Assembly (NCBI GenBank): GCA_032054765.1
Contig: DAMBSC010000009.1
Location: forward strand, 1-64,000
From: DFXE01 sp032054765
Lineage (GTDB): Bacteria; Bacteroidota; Bacteroidia; Bacteroidales; Tannerellaceae
Length of the DNA: 64,000 nt
Reading direction: 5' to 3'
Of the stretch, positions 9,303-18,314 are shown one piece after another. Below the pieces are notes generated by a model. It worked only from the letters and a program-made list of their open reading frames with translations, was not told the origin of the DNA and made no database searches. Each line of letters opens with the position of its first letter. Position 1 is the first letter of the stretch. The position numbers and the translations under genes were made by a program.

Positions 9303-9962
9303 ATGAAACAACTAATCTCTATACTAATAATCTATTGGATAGGAATAACTGCAATGGTTGCTCAGGAAAACGACCTTAACTCCTATTTTTTATTTCATGA
9401 ATTCCGGGATGGAACCGTTTTCTATAAAGATGGCAGACGTTTCAACGCTACACTTAATTATAATATAGCCACCAAAGAATTTGTTTTCTTAGACAAGTCA
9501 GATAATGATAATATAAAAGCATTTGCCGATAAAAATTCAGTGACACTTGTTGAAGTAGGAGACCGTATATTTCTTCACGATCCGAAAGAAGTAAGAGAAG
9601 TATTACAAAAAGAACCTGCCATTTTAGTACAATATAAAGCTAAAATACAGGAACAAGGGAAAAATGCAGGCTACGGCGGTACTTCAGAAACTTCAGCAAT
9701 TGATAGTTATTCCGGTATACATTCAAAAGGTATCTATTACCAGTTTGATCAGGTCAATAATTTACAGTTATCCCGTGTAGACAAAACCTACACTATCGTT
9801 ATAGACAAAAAGTACAAACGTTTTTTCAATGAGAAAACATTTCTTAAAATTTTTCCTAAAGAAAAAGACCCATTAAAAAAATATATAAACGAAAATGAAA
9901 TAGACTTTAAATCTACAAATCAAATAATTGAATTATGCAATTATGCATTTTCACTCCCATAG
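9303..9962 (+). CDS. Conserved-looking exported hypothetical protein
   Basis: I do not recognise a family with a known function. The 219-residue product has an N-terminal signal peptide (about residues 1-20, ending TAMVAQ), so it is exported to the periplasm or surface. There is no lipobox and no later membrane segment. The body is rich in charged residues, with a short Gly/Ser/Thr linker near residues 119-135 (NAGYGGTSETS) between two lysine-rich parts. The gene lies just upstream of the uxs promoter, whose left inverted-repeat arm (9951-9961) overlaps its stop codon region. A role in envelope or glycan assembly is only a guess from position. Confidence 0.7.
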   Translation: MKQLISILIIYWIGITAMVAQENDLNSYFLFHEFRDGTVFYKDGRRFNATLNYNIATKEFVFLDKSDNDNIKAFADKNSVTLVEVGDRIFLHDPKEVREVLQKEPAILVQYKAKIQEQGKNAGYGGTSETSAIDSYSGIHSKGIYYQFDQVNNLQLSRVDKTYTIVIDKKYKRFFNEKTFLKIFPKEKDPLKKYINENEIDFKSTNQIIELCNYAFSLP

Positions 9963-10034
9963 ACTAAAACAGCTATTCTTCCGTTAATAATTTGTATCTT
10001 TGTACGTTTTTTGTCACCCTTTATATGGGAGTGA
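9951..10034. repeat. 11-bp inverted repeat flanking the uxs promoter
   Basis: TCACTCCCATA at 9951-9961 and its perfect complement TATGGGAGTGA at 10024-10034 enclose the -7 box at 9995-10002. The right arm can alternatively pair with GTCACCC at 10013-10019 to form a leader hairpin. Confidence 0.75.
9995..10002 (+). promoter_or_regulatory. Predicted -7 box of uxs/glycan-locus promoter (TATCTTTG)
   Basis: Perfect TAnnTTTG match, 62 bp before the start codon at 10065. It lies between the arms of the 9951-10034 inverted repeat and is the only clear promoter seen for the downstream glycan genes. Confidence 0.7.
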
Positions 10035-10064
10035 CCAGATATTGGTATATAGTAAATAGAAATA

Positions 10065-10997
10065 ATGAAGAAACAGATACTTGTCACAGGTGGTGCAGGA
10101 TTTATCGGTTCACATTTATGTGAACGTTTATTGCAAGAAGGTAATATCGTCATATGTTTAGATAATTATTTTACAGGTCGCAAAAAAAATATATTACATT
10201 TAATTAATAACCCTTACTTTGAACTTGTCCGTCACGATGTTACATTTCCATATTATGTAGAGGTCGACGAAATTTATAATTTAGCCTGCCCAGCCTCTCC
10301 AGTCCACTACCAATATGATCCTGTAAGTACAGTTAAGACTTCTGTTATTGGTGCGATTAATATGCTGGGATTAGCCAAAAGAATTAAAGCCCGTATTTTG
10401 CAAGCTTCAACTAGCGAAGTATATGGAGATCCAACAGTTCATCCGCAAGAAGAGGTCTATTGGGGAAATGTTAATCCTATCGGCATACGTTCATGTTATG
10501 ATGAAGGAAAAAGATGCGCAGAAACTTTATTTATGGATTATTACAGGCAAAACCATGTAGATATTAAGATTATACGTATCTTCAACACATATGGCCCCAA
10601 TATGCGTCCTGACGATGGACGTGTAATTTCTAATTTTATTGTTCAAGCTTTAAAAGGAAAAGATTTAACAATATTTGGTGATGGTCTGCAAACACGAAGT
10701 TTTCAATATATTGACGACCTAATTGAGGGCATGTTAAGAATGATGAAAACAACTGATTTTACAGGACCTGTAAATTTAGGAAATCCTAATGAGTATACAA
10801 TGATAGAATTAGCAAAAAAAATAATTCATCTGACTGGTTCTAAATCAAAAATAGTTCATTTGTCCCTTCCAGCAGATGATCCAAAACAACGACAACCCAA
10901 TATTCAATTAGCAAAAAAAATGCTAGAGAATTGGCAGCCTTCTATTTCATTGGAAGAAGGCCTTAAAAGAACAATAAAATATTTTAAAAGTATTTGA
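10065..10997 (+). CDS. uxs: UDP-glucuronate decarboxylase (UDP-xylose synthase)
   Basis: An extended short-chain dehydrogenase that oxidises and decarboxylates UDP-glucuronate to UDP-xylose using bound NAD+. The 310-residue product has the N-terminal Rossmann motif G9-G-A-G-F-I-G15, the family segment ACPASPVHYQ and the catalytic Y145-x-x-x-K149 in SCYDEGKRCAE. The motif RIFNTYGPNM and the C-terminal DDPKQRQPNI segment are also typical. It opens the glycan locus, so the glycan may contain xylose or a xylose-derived sugar. The next start is 56 bp downstream and no second promoter was found there. Confidence 0.93.
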   Translation: MKKQILVTGGAGFIGSHLCERLLQEGNIVICLDNYFTGRKKNILHLINNPYFELVRHDVTFPYYVEVDEIYNLACPASPVHYQYDPVSTVKTSVIGAINMLGLAKRIKARILQASTSEVYGDPTVHPQEEVYWGNVNPIGIRSCYDEGKRCAETLFMDYYRQNHVDIKIIRIFNTYGPNMRPDDGRVISNFIVQALKGKDLTIFGDGLQTRSFQYIDDLIEGMLRMMKTTDFTGPVNLGNPNEYTMIELAKKIIHLTGSKSKIVHLSLPADDPKQRQPNIQLAKKMLENWQPSISLEEGLKRTIKYFKSI

Positions 10998-11053
10998 ACT
11001 TCTGATTTAACGAACAGAGCAAAGTAAATTTTTTAACAAATTTAATATTAACA

Positions 11054-11974
11054 ATGAATATCTTATTTGTTTCTTTCAATAAAATGCCAGATTATCAATG
11101 TGATATGACATATTTTGGCCTAATGGAATTACCCAATGTAAATTTATACGCTACATCTTCCTTATGGTATCTCCACAAAGGGAATAATCCTGAAGATATA
11201 TTAAAATTATACGGAAAAGGATTTTCACTATACAATAGATTGGAGAACAATGTAAAAATAGATACACCTGAAGAAATAACATATAAAATTAAATCTAGAT
11301 TTTATGATCGAATAATATATGGATCAATCATAAGATGTTCATTATATATTGAAGAGGTCTTGAAAACGTATAAAAGAGATGAAATTATTTTTATTGATGG
11401 TGAAGATACTGATTTCTCTTTTTTTTCAGATAAGCGTTATATTAAACGACCCTATTCATTTATTAAACAATATAAAAATTCCATATTCTTATCAAATAAG
11501 GGTTATTACTTTAAAAGAGAATTAAGGGAATGTGATCGTAAATACTTCTATCCAATAAGTTTTGCTATTCCAAGTTCAAGAATAATAAACTTCCCTTTGC
11601 CTAATAAAACTAGAGAAAAGGCATATATCATACCAGGAGATTTAAGTACTTATGTTTATGAAAATGAAGAAGATTATCATAATGGCTATGCTATTTCAAA
11701 ATTTGGAATAACTCAGAAGAAAGCAGGTTGGGATTGTTTACGTCACTATGAAATATTAGCAAATGCATGTATACCCTATTTTAAAGATATTGAAAAATGT
11801 CCGATATACACAATGCATACTTTTCCTAAAAATATAATTGTAGAAACAAATCGATTAATTGAAACAAATCAACTAAGCAACTCTATTTATCGATATTATG
11901 CTTCTTCTTTATTATCATATACAAAAGAATTCTTAACAACAAAGAAGCTTGCGGAGTATATTCTTTCTTTTTAA
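11054..11974 (+). CDS. Uncharacterised glycosyltransferase-like protein
   Basis: I do not recognise a named family. The 306-residue product has no signal peptide or clear membrane segment. Its C-terminal third carries a segment around WDCLRHYEILANACIPYF followed by CPIYTMHTFPK, which resembles the nucleotide-sugar binding part of exostosin/CgeB-like GT-B enzymes; the N-terminal part begins NILFVSFNK like a Rossmann strand. Very AT-rich (about a quarter GC by eye), unlike uxs just upstream, which suggests acquisition as part of a variable cassette. A sugar transferase role in the glycan locus is inferred from context and this weak resemblance. Confidence 0.6.
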   Translation: MNILFVSFNKMPDYQCDMTYFGLMELPNVNLYATSSLWYLHKGNNPEDILKLYGKGFSLYNRLENNVKIDTPEEITYKIKSRFYDRIIYGSIIRCSLYIEEVLKTYKRDEIIFIDGEDTDFSFFSDKRYIKRPYSFIKQYKNSIFLSNKGYYFKRELRECDRKYFYPISFAIPSSRIINFPLPNKTREKAYIIPGDLSTYVYENEEDYHNGYAISKFGITQKKAGWDCLRHYEILANACIPYFKDIEKCPIYTMHTFPKNIIVETNRLIETNQLSNSIYRYYASSLLSYTKEFLTTKKLAEYILSF

Positions 11975-12010
11975 AAAATATAAAAGACTAATTTGAGAAA
12001 ATATAAAACG

Positions 12011-12940
12011 ATGATTGCCAAATTATATAGAAAAATTGTACCTGAAAAAGTTAGAAATGTTATTTATGAGCTATTTTTAGACAATTTATTAAAGGATTTA
12101 AGAGGTATTAATAAAAGAGAAAGAAAAGTCAGAAAAGATTTAATACAGTTTTATGATAAAAAAGGTTTTGATGAATATTCTACAGAGCATTTAAAAGCTA
12201 CTAATTGGATTAAAAAGAATGGATATTCAATATTTCCTTATGATTTTACGTTAAGCTATAATTATAATAACATCAGTGTTTTTAAATGTAAAGAATCTGG
12301 ATTTAATTATGTAATTCATAATAATAAAAAATTATATTTACCTAATGATTTTAGCATTTTGCAATGTAAACAATATTATAATGGCTTGCTGATAGAACAA
12401 GATATTCAATCTCCACATTATTATAATACATCTTGTTTAAAAGAAAAGGAAAATTGGACTATCTTAGATGTCGGTGCTGCAGAAGGTATATTTTCTTTAG
12501 ATATAATTGAAAATGTAGATAAGGTATATCTATTTGAGTGTGAAGAAAAATGGATTAAAGCTTTGGAGATGACATTTAAACCTTATTCTGATAAGGTCAT
12601 TATAGTAAACAAATATATTAGTAATATAGATGATAATAAGCAAATGATATCGATAGATTCTTTCATGAGGGATAAATCATTTCAAAATTGCTATATTAAA
12701 ATGGACATTGAGGGCGCTGAGCTGTTGGCTTTAAAAGGAGCTTCAAACTTGATTAAAGATAAAAAAAACATCAATTTATGCGTTTGTTTATATCATAATG
12801 AGAATGATCAAAAGGAAATCACAGATTTTTTACTTAAATATAATTATAAATATTCTATTAATCCTGGCCTAATGCTATTTAGTGATAAACCGCCTTTTTT
12901 TAGATCAGGAATTGTTTTTGCTCAATCAAATATGAAATAA
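12011..12940 (+). CDS. FkbM-family methyltransferase, first copy
   Basis: Predicted S-adenosylmethionine-dependent O-methyltransferase of the FkbM type, probably acting on a sugar or lipid-linked glycan. The 309-residue product has a unique lysine-rich N-terminal half and a C-terminal Rossmann methyltransferase domain with the motifs WTILDVGAAEGIFSLDI, VYLFECEEKW and the FkbM signature IKMDIEGAELLALKGA. The open frame reaches a TTG at 11993, but ATG 12011 is chosen because the paralogue at 14448 starts with the same peptide (MIA-LYRKI-PE). Strongly AT-rich. It sits directly before the flippase gene. Confidence 0.8.
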   Translation: MIAKLYRKIVPEKVRNVIYELFLDNLLKDLRGINKRERKVRKDLIQFYDKKGFDEYSTEHLKATNWIKKNGYSIFPYDFTLSYNYNNISVFKCKESGFNYVIHNNKKLYLPNDFSILQCKQYYNGLLIEQDIQSPHYYNTSCLKEKENWTILDVGAAEGIFSLDIIENVDKVYLFECEEKWIKALEMTFKPYSDKVIIVNKYISNIDDNKQMISIDSFMRDKSFQNCYIKMDIEGAELLALKGASNLIKDKKNINLCVCLYHNENDQKEITDFLLKYNYKYSINPGLMLFSDKPPFFRSGIVFAQSNMK

Positions 12941-12966
12941 CATAATTAAATTAGGAATTTCTTTAA

Positions 12967-14451
12967 ATGTCATTAGGGTCTATCCAGAAAAAAGATAATA
13001 AATCCTCCAAAACAACCTTAAAAGATAAAACAGCAAAAGGGCTTTTCTGGAGCGGATTAAGTACAGGAACCGTCCAGATTATCAGTATGCTGTTTGGTAT
13101 CTTTCTGGCTCGAACTCTAAATATTGAAGATTATGGGCTTGTTGCGATGCTTCAGATATTTCAGGCAATAGCTGTTACGATTATTGATAGTGGATTTTCA
13201 GTTGCTCTCGTCAATAAAAAAGAAATTAATCAGGAAGATTATAATGCTGTATTCTGGTTCACGACTATCGTTAGTGTATTAATTTATACTTTATTATTTT
13301 TTTCTGCTCCTCTAATTGCTGAATTTTATGGAAAGACAGAACTTATACCTTTGTCCCGTGTGATTTTTTTAAGTTTTGTCTTTGCAGGAATTGCCTGCGT
13401 TTCACATACAGTTCTTTTTAAACATCTAATGGTAAAAACAAGGGCATGGATTGATATTCTTTCCGTAGTAATATCCGGAAGTATAGGATTAACTCTGGCT
13501 TTTAAAGGATATGGACCATGGGCATTAGCTATACAGACCGTACTATATGTCTCTACAAACTCCGTTTTGAAAATGATCGTAGCGCCATGGAAGCCATCAC
13601 TTAAGTTTAATTTTACTCCTTTGAAAGAGATGTTCTCTTTTAGTATTAAACTTTTTTTTACTAACATAGTCATCCAGGTCAATAAAAATGTCTTTACGGT
13701 GATCTCTGGCAAATTGTTTGGAGAATGGCAACTAGGACTTTATGCACAAGGAGAAAAATGGATGACAATGGGTAGCGGGATACTGACTGGAATGATAAGC
13801 TCTGTGGCTCACCCGGTACTTGTACATGTGAGGGAGGATCGAGAACGATTATTAGGTATTTTTCGGAAAATGATACGTTTTGCTGCTTTTGTCTCATTTC
13901 CTGTGATGTTGGGAGTTGGGTTTGTTGCTGAAGAATTTATTACTTTGGTTTTGGGTAGCAAATGGTTGCCTAGTGTTCCTATTTTACAAATGCTCTGCTT
14001 TGTAGGTTCTGTTTTACCCATCTGGAATCTATATACTTACATCATCATCTCTTATGGAAAATCCAATCTTTTCTTAATTGGAAATATATTACAGGGAGTA
14101 TTACAGATAAGTTCTTTGCTAATTACTGCAAAATGGGGTATATATTGGATGGTAGTGGCATTTACAATAACATATTTTGTCGGATTATTTTTCTGGCATT
14201 ATTGTTCACATAGGCTTATAGGATATAAACTTGTATCATTAATCTATGATATTGTTCCTTATCTGTCGATTACATTAATCGTTTTTTCTATTACTCATTT
14301 TACAACAAGCTTTATGTCCAATATTTATATAGTTCTAGCTGTAAAAATAATCCTTTCTGTGTTTTTATATACAATTATCTTATGGGGTAGTAACTCAATT
14401 CTTTTCAAAGAAAGTCTAAATTTCATTTTTAAAAAGAAAAATATATTATGA
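12967..14451 (+). CDS. Wzx-like polysaccharide flippase (MOP/PST family)
   Basis: An inner-membrane transporter that flips undecaprenyl-linked oligosaccharide units to the periplasm. The 494-residue product has about 12-14 predicted membrane segments and the family start TAKGLFWSGLSTGTVQIISMLFGIFLAR, then LEDYGL-like NIEDYGLVAMLQIF. It closely resembles the lipopolysaccharide biosynthesis flippases annotated in Bacteroides capsule loci. GC content is visibly higher than that of both neighbours, so this gene has a different recent origin from the genes around it. Its stop overlaps the next start by 4 bp (ATGA). Confidence 0.88.
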   Translation: MSLGSIQKKDNKSSKTTLKDKTAKGLFWSGLSTGTVQIISMLFGIFLARTLNIEDYGLVAMLQIFQAIAVTIIDSGFSVALVNKKEINQEDYNAVFWFTTIVSVLIYTLLFFSAPLIAEFYGKTELIPLSRVIFLSFVFAGIACVSHTVLFKHLMVKTRAWIDILSVVISGSIGLTLAFKGYGPWALAIQTVLYVSTNSVLKMIVAPWKPSLKFNFTPLKEMFSFSIKLFFTNIVIQVNKNVFTVISGKLFGEWQLGLYAQGEKWMTMGSGILTGMISSVAHPVLVHVREDRERLLGIFRKMIRFAAFVSFPVMLGVGFVAEEFITLVLGSKWLPSVPILQMLCFVGSVLPIWNLYTYIIISYGKSNLFLIGNILQGVLQISSLLITAKWGIYWMVVAFTITYFVGLFFWHYCSHRLIGYKLVSLIYDIVPYLSITLIVFSITHFTTSFMSNIYIVLAVKIILSVFLYTIILWGSNSILFKESLNFIFKKKNIL

Positions 14452-15374
14452 TTGCAAATCTTTATAGAAAAATTATACCTGAAAATATTAGAGAAATAAT
14501 ATATGATTTGTTTCTAGGAAAAATATTAAGAAATAGAAGAAAGAAAAACAGAGAAAAAGTAGAAGAAAGATTGTCGAAAGACATTCCTTTATTTTATAAG
14601 AATAATAAAAAAGGATTTTCCGAAGAAAATTATATTGCTGCTAGGTGGATAGAAAAGAATGGATATTCTATGTTTCCATATGATTTTATATTTAAATATA
14701 AGGATAAAATAGATGTTTATGAATGTAAGGATTCTAAAATGAAATATATCTATCATGACAATAAAAAAATGTATTTCCCTAAAAAATTTTCTTTCACTGA
14801 TTGTCAAAATTATTATAAAAGCTTGATTATAGAGCAAGATATAGATTCCCCTCATAGATATAATTATGACTATTTTAATGAACATCCTGTCTCTTCATGG
14901 TCCGTATTAGATATAGGTGCAGCTGAAGGTATTTTCTCATTGAGTATAATTGATAAAGTGGAAAAAATTTATTTGTTTGAATGCGATGGGCAATGGTTAG
15001 AAGCATTAAATATGACTTTTAGTCCTTATAAAAATAAAGTTAAAATAATAAATAGATATGTTTCTAATCAAGACTCAGAGCAGATGATATCAATTGATTC
15101 TTTCATAAAAAAAGAGATCTCGAATAAATTGTATTATATAAAAATGGATATAGAAGGAGCAGAGCTCCTTGCATTAAAAGGTGCACAAAATTTGATATCT
15201 TCTTCTTCTAAAATATACATGTCTATTTGTTCTTATCATTTAAATGAGATCGGCGAAGATATTATTAATTACTTAAAAATATTTAATATGAAAACTTCTT
15301 ATACAAAAGGATTAATGGCTTTTAATGATGCACCACCTTATTTTAGAAAAGGGGTAATTTATGCATCTAAATAA
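14448..15374 (+). CDS. FkbM-family methyltransferase, second copy
   Basis: Paralogue of the gene at 12011. The 308-residue product shares the N-terminal start, the mid-region EQDI-SPH-YN segment, the methyltransferase motif LDIGAAEGIFSL and the FkbM signature YIKMDIEGAELLALKGAQ. The two copies flank the flippase, so they arose by duplication followed by insertion or rearrangement, or were brought in together. Each may methylate a different sugar position in the glycan; that is inference. Start ATG overlaps the flippase stop. Strongly AT-rich. Confidence 0.8.
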   Translation: MIANLYRKIIPENIREIIYDLFLGKILRNRRKKNREKVEERLSKDIPLFYKNNKKGFSEENYIAARWIEKNGYSMFPYDFIFKYKDKIDVYECKDSKMKYIYHDNKKMYFPKKFSFTDCQNYYKSLIIEQDIDSPHRYNYDYFNEHPVSSWSVLDIGAAEGIFSLSIIDKVEKIYLFECDGQWLEALNMTFSPYKNKVKIINRYVSNQDSEQMISIDSFIKKEISNKLYYIKMDIEGAELLALKGAQNLISSSSKIYMSICSYHLNEIGEDIINYLKIFNMKTSYTKGLMAFNDAPPYFRKGVIYASK

Positions 15375-15392
15375 CTTTTAAATTAAATAATA

Positions 15393-16325
15393 ATGAGTTC
15401 TAATCTACTACATCTTTCTATTATATATGTAAATTATAAAACATGCAATTTAATATTAGATAGTATTAAATCCGTAAAAGATAATACCCAAAATATTAAT
15501 TATGAAATAATAGTAGTAGACAATAACTCTGAAGATAATTCACTCTTTATTATTAAAAAGCACTATCCTGAGGTAATATATATTCAATCAGGTGAAAATT
15601 TAGGTTTTGGAAAAGCAAACAATCTTGGATCTAAACAAGCCAAAGGAGAATGTATTATATTTTTAAATCCTGACACATTATTAATTAATAATGCTTTATA
15701 TATCTTATTTAATTATCTGGTATCTTCAGATGATATCGCAATTTGTGGAGGAAATCTTTATGACATACAAAAGAAACCAACTACTTCTTTTAACAGAAAT
15801 TTTCCTTCATATATACAAGAATTACTTTCTATTTTCTATGTTAATATTTCTAGCCTTCATCATTTTAAATCAAAAAACTTTAATTATACTCAAAAACCTC
15901 TACTAGTATCTTCAATAATTGGTGCTGACCTAATGATAAAAAAAAACGTTTTAGATCAAATTGGGGGTTTCGATCCTATATTTTTTATGAACTATGAAGA
16001 GACAGAATTATGCTATAGGGTCTATAAGAAAGGTTACAAAATAGTTTCTGTTCCAGATGCAAAGATCATTCACTTAGAAGGAAAATCTTCTTATGTAAAA
16101 AAATCTCGACTATTTTACTTATACGAAGGGGAATTTTTTTATTTTTATAAAGTATATAGTTTTAAAAAATCAGAAAAAATATTTTTGTTAAATAACTTGA
16201 AAAATAATATTAGAATTCTTCAATTTTATATTTTATTTAACAGGAACAGGTTAAATTATTGGAAAATAAAAAAAATCACAAATATAGAAGCATTTGAATC
16301 TTTTAAAAACAAAATTAATGAATAA
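15393..16325 (+). CDS. Family 2 glycosyltransferase (rhamnosyltransferase-like)
   Basis: A cytoplasmic GT-A glycosyltransferase adding a sugar to the lipid-linked glycan. The 310-residue product begins with the nucleotide-binding strand LSIIYVNYKTCNLI, then VVDNNSEDNS, NLGFGKANNLG and the metal-binding FLNPDT; the acceptor side has FDPIFFMNYEETELCYR, typical of WbbL-type rhamnosyltransferases. The donor sugar cannot be fixed from sequence. A run of nine A bases near 15938-15946 encodes Lys-Lys and could be slippage-prone. The stop overlaps the next start (ATGAATAA). Confidence 0.85.
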   Translation: MSSNLLHLSIIYVNYKTCNLILDSIKSVKDNTQNINYEIIVVDNNSEDNSLFIIKKHYPEVIYIQSGENLGFGKANNLGSKQAKGECIIFLNPDTLLINNALYILFNYLVSSDDIAICGGNLYDIQKKPTTSFNRNFPSYIQELLSIFYVNISSLHHFKSKNFNYTQKPLLVSSIIGADLMIKKNVLDQIGGFDPIFFMNYEETELCYRVYKKGYKIVSVPDAKIIHLEGKSSYVKKSRLFYLYEGEFFYFYKVYSFKKSEKIFLLNNLKNNIRILQFYILFNRNRLNYWKIKKITNIEAFESFKNKINE

Positions 16326-17445
16326 ATTAGTTATATTTCATCCTGCAATTGCTCCTTACAGAATAGATTTTTTTAATTCACTAAATGATACATTTGATGC
16401 TTCATTTTATTTTCTACATAAAAATGCTTTGGAACAATCCTTTGATCAAGTAGCATTGAGAGAAAGATTATCTTTCTCACCAAAATATTTATCTCCTGGT
16501 TTATTCGGACTAAAAAATCTCCGTTTAGGAGTATTCTCTATTCTTAAAAAAGAAAGACCTCATATTGTATTTTGTAGTGAATATAATATGTTAGGCTTAT
16601 TTGTTTTGTTTCATAAATGGTTATTTAACAGAAGAATAAAAGTAATTACAATATGTGATGATAGTAAAGAGATTGCTGAAAATGTAAAAATTAAACAAAA
16701 GATAGTACGTTATTTTCTTGTAAAAAAATTTGATGGAATAATATTAGCAAATCAATCAGTGATTAACTGGTATAAAGTTTCTTTCCCAAAAGAAAGTAGA
16801 AAAATTATATTTTTTCCTATTATACAAGAAGATAACAATTTCAGGATGCTACTGAAAAATGCTTTACCCAAATCAAAAATTTATGCAAATAATCTTAATC
16901 TTAAATATAAAAGAATAATTTTATATGTAGGACGTTTAGCTGTTGTAAAGAATTTAGATTTATTAATAAATTCTTTTTTCTATGTACATAAGAAAGATTC
17001 ATCTTGCGTATTATTAATTGTTGGTGAAGGAGAAAATTATAATCATTTGTTACAAAGAACAAAAGAATTAGATATTTCCGATAATGTTTTTTTCTTAGGA
17101 AAAAAACAAGGAGAAGACTTATTTTCCTTGTATAACATTGGGCAAATCTTTGTATTACCTAGTATTTATGAACCATTTGGTGCAGTTGTCAATGAAGCAT
17201 TACTTGCAGGATGCAACACATTATGCTCTTCGATAGCAGGTGCATCTGATTTAATATATAAGAATGAAAATGGATATTTATTTAATCCTTATGATATAAA
17301 AGATTTAATAAATAAACTGGAGATTGAATTAAGTAGCACCACAAAGTTGGATAAAATTGAAGTCAAAGTTAATAAAATGCATAAAAGTTACGCAAATTAC
17401 TATCAAACATTCATAAATGATTTAAAGAGTTTATTACCTTCATGA
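16318..17445 (+). CDS. Family 4 glycosyltransferase
   Basis: A GT-B retaining glycosyltransferase. The 375-residue product has an N-terminal acceptor domain (IFHPAIAPYRIDFFNSL) and a C-terminal donor domain with ILYVGRLAVVKNLDLLI, LLIVGEGENY and the E-x7-E region FVLPSIYEPFGAVVNEALLAG. The frame extends upstream to a TTG at 16294, but ATG 16318 gives the usual start of this family and overlaps the previous stop by 8 bp. The donor and acceptor are unknown. It is part of the AT-rich glycan operon. Confidence 0.85.
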   Translation: MNKLVIFHPAIAPYRIDFFNSLNDTFDASFYFLHKNALEQSFDQVALRERLSFSPKYLSPGLFGLKNLRLGVFSILKKERPHIVFCSEYNMLGLFVLFHKWLFNRRIKVITICDDSKEIAENVKIKQKIVRYFLVKKFDGIILANQSVINWYKVSFPKESRKIIFFPIIQEDNNFRMLLKNALPKSKIYANNLNLKYKRIILYVGRLAVVKNLDLLINSFFYVHKKDSSCVLLIVGEGENYNHLLQRTKELDISDNVFFLGKKQGEDLFSLYNIGQIFVLPSIYEPFGAVVNEALLAGCNTLCSSIAGASDLIYKNENGYLFNPYDIKDLINKLEIELSSTTKLDKIEVKVNKMHKSYANYYQTFINDLKSLLPS

Positions 17446-18305
17446 ATATCAAATCTTTATTCTATAAAATATATTGGGGTTTAAAAAAACGCTTAAAGCT
17501 AACCAAACAAAAGAGCTATAATGATTGGTTGTCTAAAGGATATGTAAATAAACCCAAGATTAGTTTTATAATACAGTCACATAATAAGAGCTATGCTGTT
17601 CGAATGATTGTGGATAAATTAAGAAATTATCCTAATTCTGAAATAATAGTCATAGATGATGGATCAAAACCTAAACATACTAAATATCTGACAAAATATT
17701 TAACAAAAGGTAACGAATTTCTAATCCGATCAAACGATCTATATGAGAACGTAATGTATGATAAAACTATCAGATTTGCAAATGGCGAATTCATTGCATT
17801 ATTACAAGATGATGATGAAATTGTTAATTTAAAATGGGTAGATAAAGCATTATATTTTTTTGAAAAACACTCAGATATGGTTATATTAGGAGGATTAAAT
17901 GGCTTAGATTTTAAGATATCGGATGAAAATGAGTGGGGATATGTCGATGAATATGAAGACAAAACACTTATGGAGAATGGCTTTTGTTTTGTCCATTCGG
18001 TAAATAGAGCACCAATGTTATTAAAGAAAAATCTTTATAGTGAAAAATTAAAACATATCGATTTTTCTTTTGCCCCTTTTCAATGTGATGATTGTGAACT
18101 TTGCTTACGTGCTTGGTTATCTGGTTTAAAAGTCGGATGGTACAATGCCGGATTTAAATCAATTAGTGCCGGAGGAATGCGAATATGGAATAATGGATTG
18201 ATTGGGCGACAAGAATTAACTAATAGAAATAAATTATTTCAAATGTATAAAAACTCTGTGGATCATATTTCTTGTTTAGTTAGAAAAGCAAATGAAAGGA
18301 TATGA
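17442..18305 (+). CDS. Family 2 glycosyltransferase
   Basis: A GT-A type glycosyltransferase of 287 residues. After a basic N-terminal helix (YWGLKKRLKLTK) come ISFIIQSHNKSYAVR, IIVIDDGS and the metal-binding ALLQDDDEI; the later CDDCELCLRAWLSGLKVGWYN segment is the acceptor/catalytic side. The stop of the preceding gene overlaps its ATG by 4 bp, showing tight coupling. Specificity is unknown. Confidence 0.8.
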   Translation: MNIKSLFYKIYWGLKKRLKLTKQKSYNDWLSKGYVNKPKISFIIQSHNKSYAVRMIVDKLRNYPNSEIIVIDDGSKPKHTKYLTKYLTKGNEFLIRSNDLYENVMYDKTIRFANGEFIALLQDDDEIVNLKWVDKALYFFEKHSDMVILGGLNGLDFKISDENEWGYVDEYEDKTLMENGFCFVHSVNRAPMLLKKNLYSEKLKHIDFSFAPFQCDDCELCLRAWLSGLKVGWYNAGFKSISAGGMRIWNNGLIGRQELTNRNKLFQMYKNSVDHISCLVRKANERI

Positions 18306-18314
18306 GTGTTCATT

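Noticed and set aside
9303..10997. Capsule locus start with UpxY/UpxZ-type antiterminators
   Set aside because: No NusG-like gene is found before uxs; the 9303 product has a signal peptide and does not resemble either family, so the locus is not a classical Bacteroides capsule operon.
11993..12010. TTG start for the first FkbM gene
   Set aside because: The paralogue begins at the residue matching ATG 12011, so the six upstream codons are not needed.
15935..15950. Run of nine A in a glycosyltransferase gene as a phase-variation tract
   Set aside because: Runs of this length are common in the AT-rich locus and there is no sign of selection for slippage; reads at this position would be needed.
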